Below are positions 34,180-43,052 of a DNA stretch of 64,000 nt, in pieces; position 1 is the first letter of the stretch, and each line of letters starts with the position of its first letter. The notes below the pieces were generated by a model, which made no database searches, had not been told where the DNA came from, and was given only the letters and a program-made list of their open reading frames with translations. The stretch covers positions 62,001 to 126,000 of the forward strand of contig JAFKIL010000005.1 in assembly GCA_017306415.1 (NCBI GenBank), read 5' to 3'. The translations under genes were made by a program, and so were the position numbers. This DNA is from Microbacterium sp. Lineage in GTDB: Bacteria > Actinomycetota > Actinomycetes > Actinomycetales > Microbacteriaceae.

Positions 34180-34941
34180 ATGGACATCTCAGGCGCATCC
34201 GCCCTGGTCACCGGGGGCGCGAGCGGCCTCGGTCTCGCCACGGCCCGCCGGCTCGCCGACGCCGGCGCGCACGTCACGATCATCGACCTGCCCACCTCCG
34301 CCGGCGCGGAGGTCGCCGCGGAGCTGGGCGGCGCGTTCGCCCCCGCCGACGTCACCGACCCGACCGAGGTCGCCGCGGCCGTCCAGGTCGCCGCCGCCGG
34401 CGGCCCGCTGCGGGTCGTCGTCAACTGCGCGGGGATCGCGCCGCCGGCGAAGGTGCTCGGCCGCGACGGTACCCCGAGCCCGCTCGCCGACTTCGAGCGG
34501 ATCATCCGCGTCAACCTCATCGGCACCTACAACGTGATCGGGCAGGCGTCCGCGGTGATGGCCGCCACCGACCCGACGGCCGACGGCGACCGGGGCGTCA
34601 TCGTCAACACGGCGAGCGTCGCCGCCTTCGACGGCCAGATCGGGCAGCCCGCCTACTCGGCGAGCAAGGGCGGCGTGCACGCCATGACGCTCCCGATCGC
34701 CCGCGAGCTCGCGCGCTACGGCATCCGTGTCTGCACCATCGCGCCCGGCATCATGGAGACCCCGATGCTCGCCGGTCTCCCGCAGGCCGCGCAGGACTCG
34801 CTCGGTCAGCAGGTCCCGTACCCGCAACGGCTGGGCCGGCCGGACGAGTACGCCCGGCTCGTCGTGTCGATCGTCGACAACGGCTACCTCAACGGCGAGA
34901 CGATCCGTCTCGACGGCGCGATCAGGATGGCACCGAGATGA
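34180..34941 (+). CDS. Short-chain dehydrogenase, 3-hydroxyacyl-CoA dehydrogenase type II-like
   Basis: A 253-residue SDR oxidoreductase. The NAD site [19 protein letters not shown] carries the TGxxxGxG motif, IIDLPTSAG gives the aspartate that favours NAD(H), NCAGIA is the NNAG-type motif, and YSASKGG the catalytic Tyr-Lys. The extended phrase with [20 protein letters not shown] and PGIMETPML resembles type II 3-hydroxyacyl-CoA dehydrogenases (HSD17B10-like). The start has AAGGAG 8 nt upstream. It overlaps the enoyl-CoA hydratase gene by 4 nt. Together with it, the gene fits a CoA-linked beta-oxidation-type pathway; the actual substrate is unknown. Confidence 0.87.
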   Translation: MDISGASALVTGGASGLGLATARRLADAGAHVTIIDLPTSAGAEVAAELGGAFAPADVTDPTEVAAAVQVAAAGGPLRVVVNCAGIAPPAKVLGRDGTPSPLADFERIIRVNLIGTYNVIGQASAVMAATDPTADGDRGVIVNTASVAAFDGQIGQPAYSASKGGVHAMTLPIARELARYGIRVCTIAPGIMETPMLAGLPQAAQDSLGQQVPYPQRLGRPDEYARLVVSIVDNGYLNGETIRLDGAIRMAPR

Positions 34942-35729
34942 GCGACTCGATCCTCCTCTCCATCGAGGGCGGCCTCGCCCGCGTGACGTTCAACCGCCCG
35001 GCCTCGCTCAACGCGATGGACTTCGAGATGGGTACGCGCTGGCGCGACATCGCGCACGAGGTCACGTCCGACGCATCCGTCGGCGCGGTGATCCTGGATG
35101 CCGCGGGCCCGGCGTTCTGCGCCGGCGGCGACGTCGTGGCGATGGCGACCTCCGGCGCGGGCGGCTCGGCCGTGACCGACACGGCGCACGTGATCCACGA
35201 CGGCATCCGGACATGGGCGCTGTCGGACACGCCGATCGTCGCCGCGGTCCAGGGAGCGGTGGCCGGCGGGGGCCTCGGCCTCATGCTCGCCGCCGACTAC
35301 ATCGTCGCCTCCGACCAGGCGCGCTTCGTCAGCAGGTACGCCAACATCGGGCTCACCCCTGACCTGGGCGTCTCGACCCTCCTCCCCGCGGCCATCGGGC
35401 AGCGCCGCGCGCTCCAGCTGCTCCTGCAGGACCGCACGATCGACGCGGCGACCGCGCTCGACTGGGGCCTCGTGGCCGAGGTCGTGGCTCCGGCGGAGGT
35501 GGCCGCGCGCGCCGAGGAGGTCGCACGGTTCTGGCTCGACAACGCCACGGCCGCGTTCGGCCAGGCCAAGCGCCTCGTCCGCGTGGGCGCCGACCGGACG
35601 TTCGCGGAGAACCTCGACGATGAGGCCGCGACGATCGGCGCGCGCTTCGACACCGACGAGTCGAAGGTGCGCGTGGCGGCGTTCGCCGCCGCATCCCGCA
35701 AGACCGCCGCCCCGAAGGAGACCGCATGA
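34938..35729 (+). CDS. Enoyl-CoA hydratase/isomerase family protein
   Basis: A 263-residue crotonase-fold enzyme. Oxyanion-hole motifs are [14 protein letters not shown] and [17 protein letters not shown]. The position of the hydratase catalytic glutamate falls in [15 protein letters not shown], where D occupies a typical E/D site, so isomerase activity is also possible. It overlaps both neighbouring genes by 4 nt (ATGA), making a three-gene translation unit with two SDR enzymes. The pathway is probably catabolism of a fatty or branched acyl-CoA. Confidence 0.87.
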   Translation: MSDSILLSIEGGLARVTFNRPASLNAMDFEMGTRWRDIAHEVTSDASVGAVILDAAGPAFCAGGDVVAMATSGAGGSAVTDTAHVIHDGIRTWALSDTPIVAAVQGAVAGGGLGLMLAADYIVASDQARFVSRYANIGLTPDLGVSTLLPAAIGQRRALQLLLQDRTIDAATALDWGLVAEVVAPAEVAARAEEVARFWLDNATAAFGQAKRLVRVGADRTFAENLDDEAATIGARFDTDESKVRVAAFAAASRKTAAPKETA

Positions 35730-36556
35730 CCCTGGCAGGCAAGACCATCCTGATGTCCGGCGGCAGCCGCGGCATCGGCCTCGCGATCGCCCTGCGCGCG
35801 GCGGCGGACGGCGCGAACGTCGCGATCCTCGCCAAGACCGACACCCCGCATCCAAAGCTCGAGGGCACGGTGCACACCGCGGCGCAGGCGATCCGGGATG
35901 CCGGGGGCCAGGCCCTGCCCATCGTCGGCGACGTGCGCAACGAGGACGACATCACCGCGGCGGTGCTGAAGACGCAGGGCGAGTTCGGCGGTATCGACAT
36001 CGTCGTGAACAACGCCAGCGTCATCGACCTGTCGCGCTCGCTCGACCTGTCCACGAAGAAGTACGACCTGATGCAGGACGTCAACGTGCGCGGCACGTTC
36101 CTGCTCAGCCGGGCGGCGGTCCCGATCCTGAAGGATGCCGAGAACCCGCACATCCTCTCGCTGTCGCCGCCGCTGAACCTCTCCTCGAAGTGGCTGGGCG
36201 CGCACACCGGGTACACGCTCGCGAAGTACGGCATGACGATGGCGACACTGGGGCTGGCGGCGGAGTTCGCCGCCGACGGCATCGCGGCGAACACCCTGTG
36301 GCCGCGGACGACGATCGCCACGGCGGCGGTGCAGTTCGCGCTCGGCGGCGACCGGATGATGCGCGTCAGCCGCACACCGGAGATCTACGCCGACGCGGCC
36401 TACGAGGTGCTCACGCGCCCGTCCCGAGAGTACACCGGGCAGACGCTCGTCGTCGAGGACGTGCTGGAGGAGTCGGGCGTCACCGACTTCGCCCGTTACG
36501 CCGCGACCCCGGGCACGCCCGACAGCGAGCTGTTCCCGGACATCTTCCTCGACTGA
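35726..36556 (+). CDS. Short-chain dehydrogenase, HSDL2-like
   Basis: A 276-residue SDR. The cofactor motif is SGGSRGIGLAIALRAAADG. NNASVIDLS and the catalytic YTLAKYGMTM follow, preceded by HILSLSPPLNLSSKW. That last segment, with SPPLNL in the serine-loop position, is characteristic of hydroxysteroid-dehydrogenase-like 2 (HSDL2) proteins and their bacterial relatives. The bacterial form lacks the SCP2 domain of the animal protein. It is the last gene of the overlapping trio; after the stop comes a family-D palindrome and the convergent lysE. Confidence 0.85.
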   Translation: MTLAGKTILMSGGSRGIGLAIALRAAADGANVAILAKTDTPHPKLEGTVHTAAQAIRDAGGQALPIVGDVRNEDDITAAVLKTQGEFGGIDIVVNNASVIDLSRSLDLSTKKYDLMQDVNVRGTFLLSRAAVPILKDAENPHILSLSPPLNLSSKWLGAHTGYTLAKYGMTMATLGLAAEFAADGIAANTLWPRTTIATAAVQFALGGDRMMRVSRTPEIYADAAYEVLTRPSREYTGQTLVVEDVLEESGVTDFARYAATPGTPDSELFPDIFLD

Positions 36557-36605
36557 CCCCGGCCCGCCGCGCGCGTGGCGCCCGCGTCGCCCACACCCGT
36601 CTGCG

Positions 36606-36686
36606 CGAAAACGCGGATCGACCCGGCGGCGCGCCGGGGGTGCGCCGTCGACCACGGCGCGTCGCGCGGGTCGATCCGCGTTTTCG
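36606..36686. repeat. Family D palindromic element (81 bp)
   Basis: Perfect 20-bp inverted ends: CGAAAACGCGGATCGACCCG (36606-36625) and its complement at 36667-36686, around a 41-nt core. It lies between convergent genes. There is no T-run after either arm. Confidence 0.9.
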
Positions 36687-36737
36687 AACCGCCGGGTGTC
36701 GCCGGGTGCCGCCGGGCCCCCGCCGCAGCCGGTCGGG

Positions 36738-37376
36738 TCAGTGGTCGTTGCCCGTGAAGAGCAGGATGCCGCCGAGTCCGATCATCATCCCGCCGCCGGT
36801 GGCGGACAGCGCCGAGATGCGCTTCGGCGACTTCGCGAACCAGTCGCGCGCGGCCGCGGCGACGAACGCCCATACGCTGTCGGACAGCACGGCGAGCACG
36901 AAGAAGACCAGCCCGAGCTCGATCATCTGCAGCGGGACGGATCCGTGGTGCAGGTCGACGAACTGGGGGAGCACCGCGACGAAGAAGGCGATCGTCTTCG
37001 GGTTGGTGATCCCCACGATGAACCCCTGCAGAAGCTGCCGCCAGGCGGAGCGGCGGGGCGCGTCGGTGGTGAGCGCCGTCGCCCGGTCGCGCCGGTGCCT
37101 GATCGCCTGCACGCCCAGGTACATGAGGTAGAGCGACCCCGCGACCTTGACGACGGTGAACAGCACGATCGACTGCGCCACGATCGCACCGACGCCGAAT
37201 GCGACGGCGATGATGATCGGGATCTGGCCGAGGGCGTTTCCGAGGACGCTCAGGATGCCGCCCAGGCGGCCGAGCTGCAGCGCCCGGCCGATCGTGAACA
37301 GCACGCTCGGCCCGGGGATGACGATGAGCACGAGCGCCGCGGCGGCGAAGGCGACGAGGTTCGGGAGCGGGACCAC
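36738..37376 (-). CDS. LysE/RhtB family amino-acid exporter
   Basis: A 212-residue membrane protein with six hydrophobic segments. The first segments carry the family signature VLIVIPGPSVLFTIGRALQLGRLGGILSVLGNALGQ, here given as two adjoining parts: VIPGPSVLFTIGRALQLGR and GGILSVLGNALGQ. A second signature is FIVGITNPKTIAFFVAVLPQFV. Members export lysine, homoserine, threonine or related amino acids; the substrate here is unknown. The start is GTG 37376 because a TACGCT box lies exactly 6 nt upstream; GTG 37382 would start inside that box. Confidence 0.88.
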   Translation of the reverse strand: MVPLPNLVAFAAAALVLIVIPGPSVLFTIGRALQLGRLGGILSVLGNALGQIPIIIAVAFGVGAIVAQSIVLFTVVKVAGSLYLMYLGVQAIRHRRDRATALTTDAPRRSAWRQLLQGFIVGITNPKTIAFFVAVLPQFVDLHHGSVPLQMIELGLVFFVLAVLSDSVWAFVAAAARDWFAKSPKRISALSATGGGMMIGLGGILLFTGNDH

Positions 37377-37382
37377 CGGCAC

Positions 37383-37388
37383 AGCGTA
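37383..37388 (-). promoter_or_regulatory. -10 box of the LysE-type gene (leaderless)
   Basis: TACGCT on the minus strand, 6 nt before GTG 37376. This spacing is what decides between the two GTG candidates. Confidence 0.5.
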
Positions 37389-37400
37389 TCGGGAGCCGGG

Positions 37401-37488
37401 CGTCGGAAGAGCAGGGCGGATCGTCGGCGGACGGGCCGTTCTCACCCCATTCGGCCCGCGGGGGCTCATCGCGCCTGCTTTTCCGACG
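37401..37488. repeat. Family C palindromic element, copy 1 (88 bp)
   Basis: Inverted ends CGTCGGAAGAGCAGG and CCTGCTTTTCCGACG, 15 bp with one mismatch. It lies between the lysE-type gene and the gene at 37502, both on the minus strand, just upstream of the lysE promoter. Confidence 0.85.
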
Positions 37489-37501
37489 CCGGGTCGGCGG
37501 C

Positions 37502-38320
37502 TCAGCCGCCGTCGAGCAGGCTCGACGGGCCGAGCACGACCATGATCCGCCCGTCGGGGAGGAGCCAGTAGCCGATGCCCTGGCTCTTCCGCATGCCGAA
37601 GGGACGATCCGTCGCCGGCACCGCGGCGTACGGGAGGGCGACCATCATGCCCCCGGTCGAGAGCACCGAATCGGACACGCAGTTGCGGTACGTGGTCTTT
37701 CGGGTGAGGACGATGCACGAGCTGCCGTCGGACGTGTTCAGGATGGACAGCTTCCAGCCGAACTGCTCGCCGACCTCGATCGAGCGCTCGTCCTGGCCCG
37801 GCGTCGGGACGAAGCCGTCGATCGAGTACCGGGCCACGATCCGCGAGCCCGGGTCGGAGATGAAGTGGTATGCCGTGCCGCCGGGGATCGCGCGGGGGGC
37901 CGCCGCGGCCGCCGTCGTGCGGTGGGACAGCTGCAGCCCGACCTGCACCGCGGCGACGAGGACGAGCAGCACCCCTGCGACCCCCGCGATGAGCGCGACC
38001 CGCCTGCGCAGCGAACGCGGAGTCGCGGGGCGGGATGCCGCAGCATCCGTCTGCGCCGCGGCGGGCGTCGCATCCGTCTCAGGTTCTGCCGCTTCGTCGG
38101 CCGCCGAGAGGGACGTCTCGCGATCCGCGACCGGGTCGCTCTCCGCCACACGTTCCGAAGCGGCGGACGCGGCGGCGACGGGTGCCGGGGGCGCGGGACG
38201 CGCGAGATCCTCCAGCGCGATCAGGCGCGCGACAGCGGCGGGATCGTCGGCGATGTCGGGGTCCGGCCCGTACGCGCGGCGACGCAGCTCGTCGAGCTCC
38301 CGCCGGGTCGCGGCATCCAT
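37502..38320 (-). CDS. Single-pass membrane protein, unknown function
   Basis: A 272-residue protein. An N-terminal cytoplasmic part (MDAATRRELDELRRRAYGP onward, then an acidic Ala/Glu-rich stretch to about 100) precedes one membrane helix (about 107-128, VALIAGVAGVLLVLVAAVQVGL). An extracellular domain of about 140 residues follows. It has two cysteines that could pair (SSCIVLTRKTTYRNCVSD), and ends GYWLLPDGRIMVVLG. The first line, ELDELRRRAYGPDPDI, recurs at the start of other Microbacteriaceae membrane proteins in my experience. ATG 38320 has a TACGGT box 6 nt upstream. Confidence 0.7.
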   Translation of the reverse strand: MDAATRRELDELRRRAYGPDPDIADDPAAVARLIALEDLARPAPPAPVAAASAASERVAESDPVADRETSLSAADEAAEPETDATPAAAQTDAAASRPATPRSLRRRVALIAGVAGVLLVLVAAVQVGLQLSHRTTAAAAAPRAIPGGTAYHFISDPGSRIVARYSIDGFVPTPGQDERSIEVGEQFGWKLSILNTSDGSSCIVLTRKTTYRNCVSDSVLSTGGMMVALPYAAVPATDRPFGMRKSQGIGYWLLPDGRIMVVLGPSSLLDGG

Positions 38321-38326
38321 GAGACG

Positions 38327-38332
38327 ACCGTA
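38327..38332 (-). promoter_or_regulatory. -10 box of the gene at 37502-38320 (leaderless)
   Basis: TACGGT on the minus strand, 6 nt before ATG 38320. It is back to back with the rlmN promoter 32 nt away. Confidence 0.5.
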
Positions 38333-38363
38333 GCCCCACCAGCCTTCGTGCAGGCCGGTCCCC

Positions 38364-38369
38364 TACCCT
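38364..38369 (+). promoter_or_regulatory. -10 box of rlmN (leaderless)
   Basis: TACCCT, 6 nt before ATG 38376; predicted +1 is the A of the start codon. Confidence 0.5.
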
Positions 38370-38375
38370 GGACGC

Positions 38376-39638
38376 ATGACCGATTCGCCGTCCGCCGCGC
38401 GCGGTGCCGTCCGTTCGACGGGCCGTCCGGCGCAGGTGCGCCCGGCGACCGAGGGGTGGACGCAGCAGAAGGATGCCGAGGGCCGACCGCTCCTGCAGTT
38501 CGCGTCGCCCAAGCGCGGCAAGCCTCCCGTGCACCTCGCCGACCTCACTCCCGACGAGCGCGCGGCGAAGGTGAAGGAGCTCGGGCTGCCCGGCTTCCGC
38601 GCCCGCCAGCTGGAGACCCACTACTTCACCCATCACACGCACGACCCGGCCCACATGACCGACCTGCCGGCCGAGGGCCGCGCGGAGCTCGTGCACGGGA
38701 TGCTGCCGCCGCTGCTCACGGAGGTCCGCCGTCTCGAGACCGACCGCGGCGACACCATCAAGTTCCTCTGGAAGCTGCACGACGGCGCGCTCGTCGAGTC
38801 CGTCCTCATGCGGTATCCGGGCCGGATCACGCTCTGCGTGTCGTCGCAGGCCGGATGCGGCATGAACTGCCCGTTCTGCGCGACGGGGCAGGCCGGGCTC
38901 ACGCGCAACATGTCGGCGGCGGAGATCATCGAGCAGATCGTGCGGGCGAACCGCCTCATCGCCGACGGCGGCCTGGGTGGCAAGAAGAGCACGGACCACT
39001 CCGCCGAGCGCGTCTCGAACATCGTCTTCATGGGGATGGGCGAGCCCCTCGCGAACTATGCCAGGGTCATGCAGGCGGTGCGGGTCATGGTGGACAAGAA
39101 GCACGGGCTCGGGATGAGCGCGCGCGGCATCACGGTCTCCACGGTCGGGCTGGTGCCCGCCATCCGCAAGCTCGCCGACGAGGACATCCCGGTCACGTTC
39201 GCCCTGTCGCTGCACGCGCCCGACGACGAGCTGCGCGACGAGCTGATCCCGGTGAACTCACGGTGGAAGGTGGACGAGGCGCTGGACGCCGCGCGCGGCT
39301 ACTTCGACCGGACGGGCCGCCGCGTCTCGGTCGAGTACGCGCTGATCAAGGACATGAACGACCACGCCTGGCGCGCCGACCTCCTCGCCGACAAGCTGAA
39401 CGCGCGCGGGCGCGGGTGGGTGCACGTGAACCCGATCCCGCTCAACCCCACGCCCGGCTCGATCTGGACGGCGTCCGAGGCGCACGTGCAGAACGAGTTC
39501 GTGCGTCGGCTCAACGACGCCGGCATCCCGACGACCCTCCGCGACACCCGCGGCAAGGAGATCGACGGCGCCTGTGGGCAGCTCGTCGCATCGACCGAGG
39601 ACGAGGTCATGGCCGCCGCGACCCCGGCCGAGGCCTGA
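38376..39638 (+). CDS. rlmN: 23S rRNA (adenine-2503-C2)-methyltransferase
   Basis: A 420-residue radical-SAM enzyme methylating A2503 of 23S rRNA (and A37 of some tRNAs). The cluster motif C-x3-C-x2-C is in [38 protein letters not shown] is the SAM-binding GEP motif. The C-terminal GACGQL supplies the second catalytic cysteine that forms the methyl carrier. The N-terminal 50 residues are a basic, Ala/Pro-rich extension. The start at ATG 38376 matches a leaderless promoter. Both catalytic cysteines are intact, so it should be active. Confidence 0.95.
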   Translation: MTDSPSAARGAVRSTGRPAQVRPATEGWTQQKDAEGRPLLQFASPKRGKPPVHLADLTPDERAAKVKELGLPGFRARQLETHYFTHHTHDPAHMTDLPAEGRAELVHGMLPPLLTEVRRLETDRGDTIKFLWKLHDGALVESVLMRYPGRITLCVSSQAGCGMNCPFCATGQAGLTRNMSAAEIIEQIVRANRLIADGGLGGKKSTDHSAERVSNIVFMGMGEPLANYARVMQAVRVMVDKKHGLGMSARGITVSTVGLVPAIRKLADEDIPVTFALSLHAPDDELRDELIPVNSRWKVDEALDAARGYFDRTGRRVSVEYALIKDMNDHAWRADLLADKLNARGRGWVHVNPIPLNPTPGSIWTASEAHVQNEFVRRLNDAGIPTTLRDTRGKEIDGACGQLVASTEDEVMAAATPAEA

Positions 39639-39734
39639 CCGGCGCCGGGACCGCGCCCGCCGCCGGGCGCCGGTCCTGCGTGCGGCACAGCCGGCGCCCA
39701 GGCCTCGTGCACCACTCGCCCAGGCGCGGTTGCC

Positions 39735-39740
39735 TAGGCT
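39735..39740 (+). promoter_or_regulatory. -10 box of the DUF4407 gene (leaderless)
   Basis: TAGGCT, 6 nt before ATG 39747. Confidence 0.55.
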
Positions 39741-39746
39741 GAGCGG

Positions 39747-41276
39747 ATGTCTTCGTCGTACTCCGCGCATCGACCCGGCCGGTTCGGCTCCGACGGTCGC
39801 ATCGAACTGGACGGCAGCGAGGAGGACGAGCCGCTGTACTTGAGCGACGTGCGGGACGCCGAGCGCGACCGCGACGGCGACGAGCTCCCTGAGGATCCGT
39901 TCGAGGACGAGTTCCTCGATGTCGATCCGAACGCCCGCACCGAGCCCGTGCCACCGGTTGCGGCGGAGGATGCCTCTGCCGCCGCCGAGCCCGAGCCGGC
40001 CGCCGGCGACGAGCCCGAGCCGGCCGCCGCATCCGCGGAGCGCCGACGTGCGGCGCGCCGCCCGAGGGGTCCGCGCCTCCCGCTCGGCCGGCGCCTGGCC
40101 GTGCTGGGCGGTGCCGACGCCGACGTGCTGGCGGATGTTCCGGAGGAGACGCCGCGCTTCGTGCAGATGTTCTTCGTGCTCGCGAGCACGGCGCTGGTCT
40201 CCGCGATCTCGATGGGGTTCGCCCTGACGACCGGCGTCCGCGTCGCGGTGTGGTTCGCGGTGCCGCTCGCGATCGTGTGGGCGCTCATCATCTTCAACCT
40301 CGACCGGTTCCTCACCTCCACGATGCGCTCGACCCACCGCATCGGGAAGCTCATCGGACTCGCGGTCCCCCGCGTGATCATGGCCGCGCTCATCGGCGTC
40401 GTGGTCGCCGAGCCGCTCGTGCTGCAGGTGTTCCAGAACGACATCGCCCGCGAGGTCACCTCGACGAACCTGTCCCAGGCGGTGTCCGACCAGAAGGCGG
40501 TCACCGACGGGCCCGAGAAGAAGGCGCTGGATGCGGCATCCGCACGCGTCAGCGCTCTGGAGAACCAGGCCGCGACGGGTATCGTCGCCGGCACCTCGAC
40601 GACGTCCGCCGCGGCCGCGGCCGCGCAGAAGACCGTCGATCAGCTCGACGAGCAGGTCGCCGCCGCGCAGAAGACGATCGACCAGGCACGTGCGCTGTAC
40701 CAGTGCGAACTGACCGGCCAGGGTGCAGGCACGGTGCCGGGCTGCACGGGGGTCGTCGGCAGCGGCGCGAGTTCGGATGCCGCCAAGGCACAGCTCGCCG
40801 CCGCCCAGTCCGCCTACGACGCTCTCGCCGCGAAGCTCACCGCCGCACAGGCGGCGCTCGCCGCCGCGAACGCCTCGGGCGACGCCGCCGTGAGCGCATC
40901 CGAGGCGCGCAACAAGAAGCAGGCGCGGGATGAGCTGCCCGCGGCACGCAAGACCTACGACACCGCGCTGGCCGTCTACGACGCGCGGGCGGCCACGGTG
41001 GCGAACGGCAACGCGGACGCCGTCGGACTCCTCAGCCAGATCACGGCGCTCGACAGCCTCTCGAAGAAGGAGCCGACGCTGGCGTGGGCGCACTGGCTCA
41101 TCGCGGCGCTCTTCTTCATGATCGAGCTGCTGCCCGTGCTGGTGAAGGTCCTCACGAGCTACGGCGATCCGTCGCTCTACGAGAAGGCCGATGCGCTGCG
41201 CCGCCAGGTGGCCCTCGACCGCGTCACGGCCCGCACGTGGCACGAGCGGGCCGACATCGCCCGCGGCCCGGCCTGA
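39747..41276 (+). CDS. DUF4407-type membrane protein with a coiled-coil domain
   Basis: A 509-residue protein. An acidic, disordered N-terminus of about 115 residues (SEEDEPLYLSD, repeated EPEPAA) leads into three membrane segments (about 145-170, 172-190 and 210-232). A long Ala/Gln-rich coiled-coil region follows (about 245-425). It includes two cysteines in a glycine-rich loop (YQCELTGQGAGTVPGCTG). A last membrane helix (about 447-470) is followed by a basic cytoplasmic tail. The end of the first membrane block, LIIFNLDRFLTSTMR, matches DUF4407. Topology puts the coiled coil outside the cell. The function is unknown. Confidence 0.82.
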   Translation: MSSSYSAHRPGRFGSDGRIELDGSEEDEPLYLSDVRDAERDRDGDELPEDPFEDEFLDVDPNARTEPVPPVAAEDASAAAEPEPAAGDEPEPAAASAERRRAARRPRGPRLPLGRRLAVLGGADADVLADVPEETPRFVQMFFVLASTALVSAISMGFALTTGVRVAVWFAVPLAIVWALIIFNLDRFLTSTMRSTHRIGKLIGLAVPRVIMAALIGVVVAEPLVLQVFQNDIAREVTSTNLSQAVSDQKAVTDGPEKKALDAASARVSALENQAATGIVAGTSTTSAAAAAAQKTVDQLDEQVAAAQKTIDQARALYQCELTGQGAGTVPGCTGVVGSGASSDAAKAQLAAAQSAYDALAAKLTAAQAALAAANASGDAAVSASEARNKKQARDELPAARKTYDTALAVYDARAATVANGNADAVGLLSQITALDSLSKKEPTLAWAHWLIAALFFMIELLPVLVKVLTSYGDPSLYEKADALRRQVALDRVTARTWHERADIARGPA

Positions 41277-41301
41277 CGCCGCCCCGTGGCGCCTCCGCGC
41301 C

Positions 41302-41399
41302 GTACCGTTCTCAGGAACGCCGGTCGTCGCGACCTCGCTCTACCGGATGATTCCGGGCCGGCGAGAGGAGTCTCCGAAGAGCGATCCTGAGAACGGTAC
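41302..41399. repeat. Family A palindromic element, copy 4 (98 bp)
   Basis: Perfect 15-bp inverted ends at 41302-41316 and 41385-41399, and again exactly 98 bp long. Its core is not alignable with copies 1 and 2 by eye. It lies just upstream of the aldo/keto reductase promoter. Confidence 0.9.
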
Positions 41400-41427
41400 A
41401 GCGACCCGAGGCATCCTCCACCCCCGG

Positions 41428-41433
41428 TAGCGT
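41428..41433 (+). promoter_or_regulatory. -10 box of the aldo/keto reductase gene (leaderless)
   Basis: TAGCGT, 6 nt before ATG 41440. The -35 position would fall within 10 nt of the end of family-A copy 4. Confidence 0.5.
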
Positions 41434-41439
41434 TTAACC

Positions 41440-42453
41440 ATGGTCAACTATCGGTACCTCGGAAACAGCGGACTCAAGGTCTCGGAGATCACCTACGGCA
41501 ACTGGGTGACCCACGGCTCGCAGGTCGACGACAGCGCGGCGATCGCGACGGTGCACGCCGCGCTCGACGCCGGCATCACGACCTTCGACACCGCGGACAC
41601 GTACGCGAACACGGCGGCCGAGGTCGTCCTCGGCAAGGCCCTCTCCGGTCAGCGCCGCGAGTCGCTCGAGATCTTCACGAAGGTGTACTTCCCGACCGGT
41701 CCGAAGGGCCCCAACGACACCGGCCTCAGCCGTAAGCACATCCTCGAGTCGATCGAGGGCTCGTTGAAGCGCCTCGGCACCGACCACGTCGACCTCTACC
41801 AGGCGCACCGCTTCGACTACGAGACCCCGCTCGAGGAGACCTTCCAGGCGTTCGCCGACATCGTCCGCCAGGGCAAGGCCCTCTACATCGGCGTCTCGGA
41901 GTGGACGGCCGAGCAGCTGCGCGAGGGCGCGGCGCTCGCCAAGGAGCTGCACGTGCCGTTCATCTCGAACCAGCCGCAGTACTCGATGCTGTGGCGGGTC
42001 ATCGAGGGCAAGGTCGTCCCGACGAGCGAGGAGCTCGGCATCTCCCAGATCGTCTGGTCGCCGATGGCGCAGGGCGTGCTGTCGGGCAAGTACCTGCCGG
42101 GTCAGCCGGTGCCCGAGGGGTCGCGTGCCACCGACACGCAGGGTGGCGCGCAGTTCATCCAGCGCTTCCTCGAGGACGACGTCCTCACCGCGGTGCAGCG
42201 ACTGAAGCCCATCGCCGACGAGGTGGGGCTCTCGATGCCGCAGCTCGCGATCGCGTGGGTGCTGCAGAACCCGAACGTCGCAGCTGCCCTGGTGGGGGCA
42301 TCCCGTCCGGAGCAGATCGCGTCGAACGTGGCCGCATCCGGAGTGAAGCTCGACGCTGACACGATGGCCGCGATCGACGCCGCCGTGGGGGACGTCGCGG
42401 TGACCGACCCCGCGCTGACGGACGACGTGTCGCCGAAGAGCCGCCTGGTGTGA
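41440..42453 (+). CDS. Aldo/keto reductase
   Basis: A 337-residue (beta/alpha)8 NADPH oxidoreductase. The N-terminus MVNYRYLGNSGLKVSEITYG and FDTADTYANTAAEVVLGKAL carry the catalytic Asp and Tyr. The lysine follows in EIFTKVYFP, and VDLYQAHRFDYETPLEE has a histidine of the tetrad. SPMAQGVLSGKY and GASRPEQIASN bind the cofactor. It resembles the Kv-beta/YghZ subgroup of AKRs. Substrate unknown. It overlaps the NUDIX gene start (GTG inside the stop region), so the two are co-translated. The start is set by a leaderless TAGCGT promoter. Confidence 0.9.
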   Translation: MVNYRYLGNSGLKVSEITYGNWVTHGSQVDDSAAIATVHAALDAGITTFDTADTYANTAAEVVLGKALSGQRRESLEIFTKVYFPTGPKGPNDTGLSRKHILESIEGSLKRLGTDHVDLYQAHRFDYETPLEETFQAFADIVRQGKALYIGVSEWTAEQLREGAALAKELHVPFISNQPQYSMLWRVIEGKVVPTSEELGISQIVWSPMAQGVLSGKYLPGQPVPEGSRATDTQGGAQFIQRFLEDDVLTAVQRLKPIADEVGLSMPQLAIAWVLQNPNVAAALVGASRPEQIASNVAASGVKLDADTMAAIDAAVGDVAVTDPALTDDVSPKSRLV

Positions 42454-42935
42454 TCACCAGCGCAGGTCTCCTGCTGTACCGGCTCGGCTCCGAACCCGGG
42501 GTCGAGCCGGAGGTGCTTCTCGCGCACATGGGCGGTCCGTTCTGGGCGTCGAAGGATGGCGCGGCCTGGTCGATCCCGAAGGGCGAGTTCGACGAGGGGG
42601 ATGAGGCGGCGGTGGATGCCGCAGTGCGGGAGTTCCGCGAGGAGCTCGGCGTCGAACCGCCTGCGCCGCCGTACGCCGAACTGGGGACGTGGGCGTACTC
42701 GTCGGGCAAGCGCGTGACGGTGTTCGTCGCGGACGGCGCGGGGTTCGAGGCATCCGGGTTCGTCTTCGGGACCTTCGCGCTCGAGTGGCCGCCGCGGTCG
42801 GGACGCACGCAGGAGTTCCCGGAGGTCGACCGGGCGGAGTGGATGCCGCTCGCGCAGGCTCGCGAGAAGCTCGTGAAGGGGCAGCGCCCCGCGCTGGACG
42901 CGCTGACGGCGCACCTCTCGGAGCTCGGTCGCTGA
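42450..42935 (+). CDS. NUDIX hydrolase
   Basis: A 161-residue protein with the Nudix box pattern GX5EX7REXXEEXG in GEFDEGDEAAVDAAVREFREELG. That segment is given in two parts: GEFDEGDEAAVDA and AVREFREELG. It would hydrolyse a nucleoside diphosphate linked to another moiety. The N-terminus SAGLLLYRLG and WSIPKGE are typical of small MutT-like proteins. The closing phrase EFPEVDRAEWMPLAQAREKL is the usual Nudix C-terminal helix. GTG 42450 overlaps the aldo/keto reductase stop. The substrate is not predictable. Confidence 0.88.
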   Translation: MITSAGLLLYRLGSEPGVEPEVLLAHMGGPFWASKDGAAWSIPKGEFDEGDEAAVDAAVREFREELGVEPPAPPYAELGTWAYSSGKRVTVFVADGAGFEASGFVFGTFALEWPPRSGRTQEFPEVDRAEWMPLAQAREKLVKGQRPALDALTAHLSELGR

Positions 42936-43052
42936 CCGCGCTGCGCCGCGACCGGACGGCGATCCATTCGCACGACTGAAGGTGTGCGCGGTGTCGGGGG
43001 TTCGTGTCAGTGTGGAGGTCGGGCATCGCCCGTCCACCCCTCAGGAGTTCCC

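Noticed and set aside
36606..36686. The palindromic elements as intrinsic terminators
   Set aside because: Arms are 40-70 nt apart, have no T-runs, and several copies lie upstream of or inside genes.
36575..36757. A 60-residue frame inside the family-D palindrome
   Set aside because: It simply reads through the repeat; there is no ribosome-binding site or conservation evidence.
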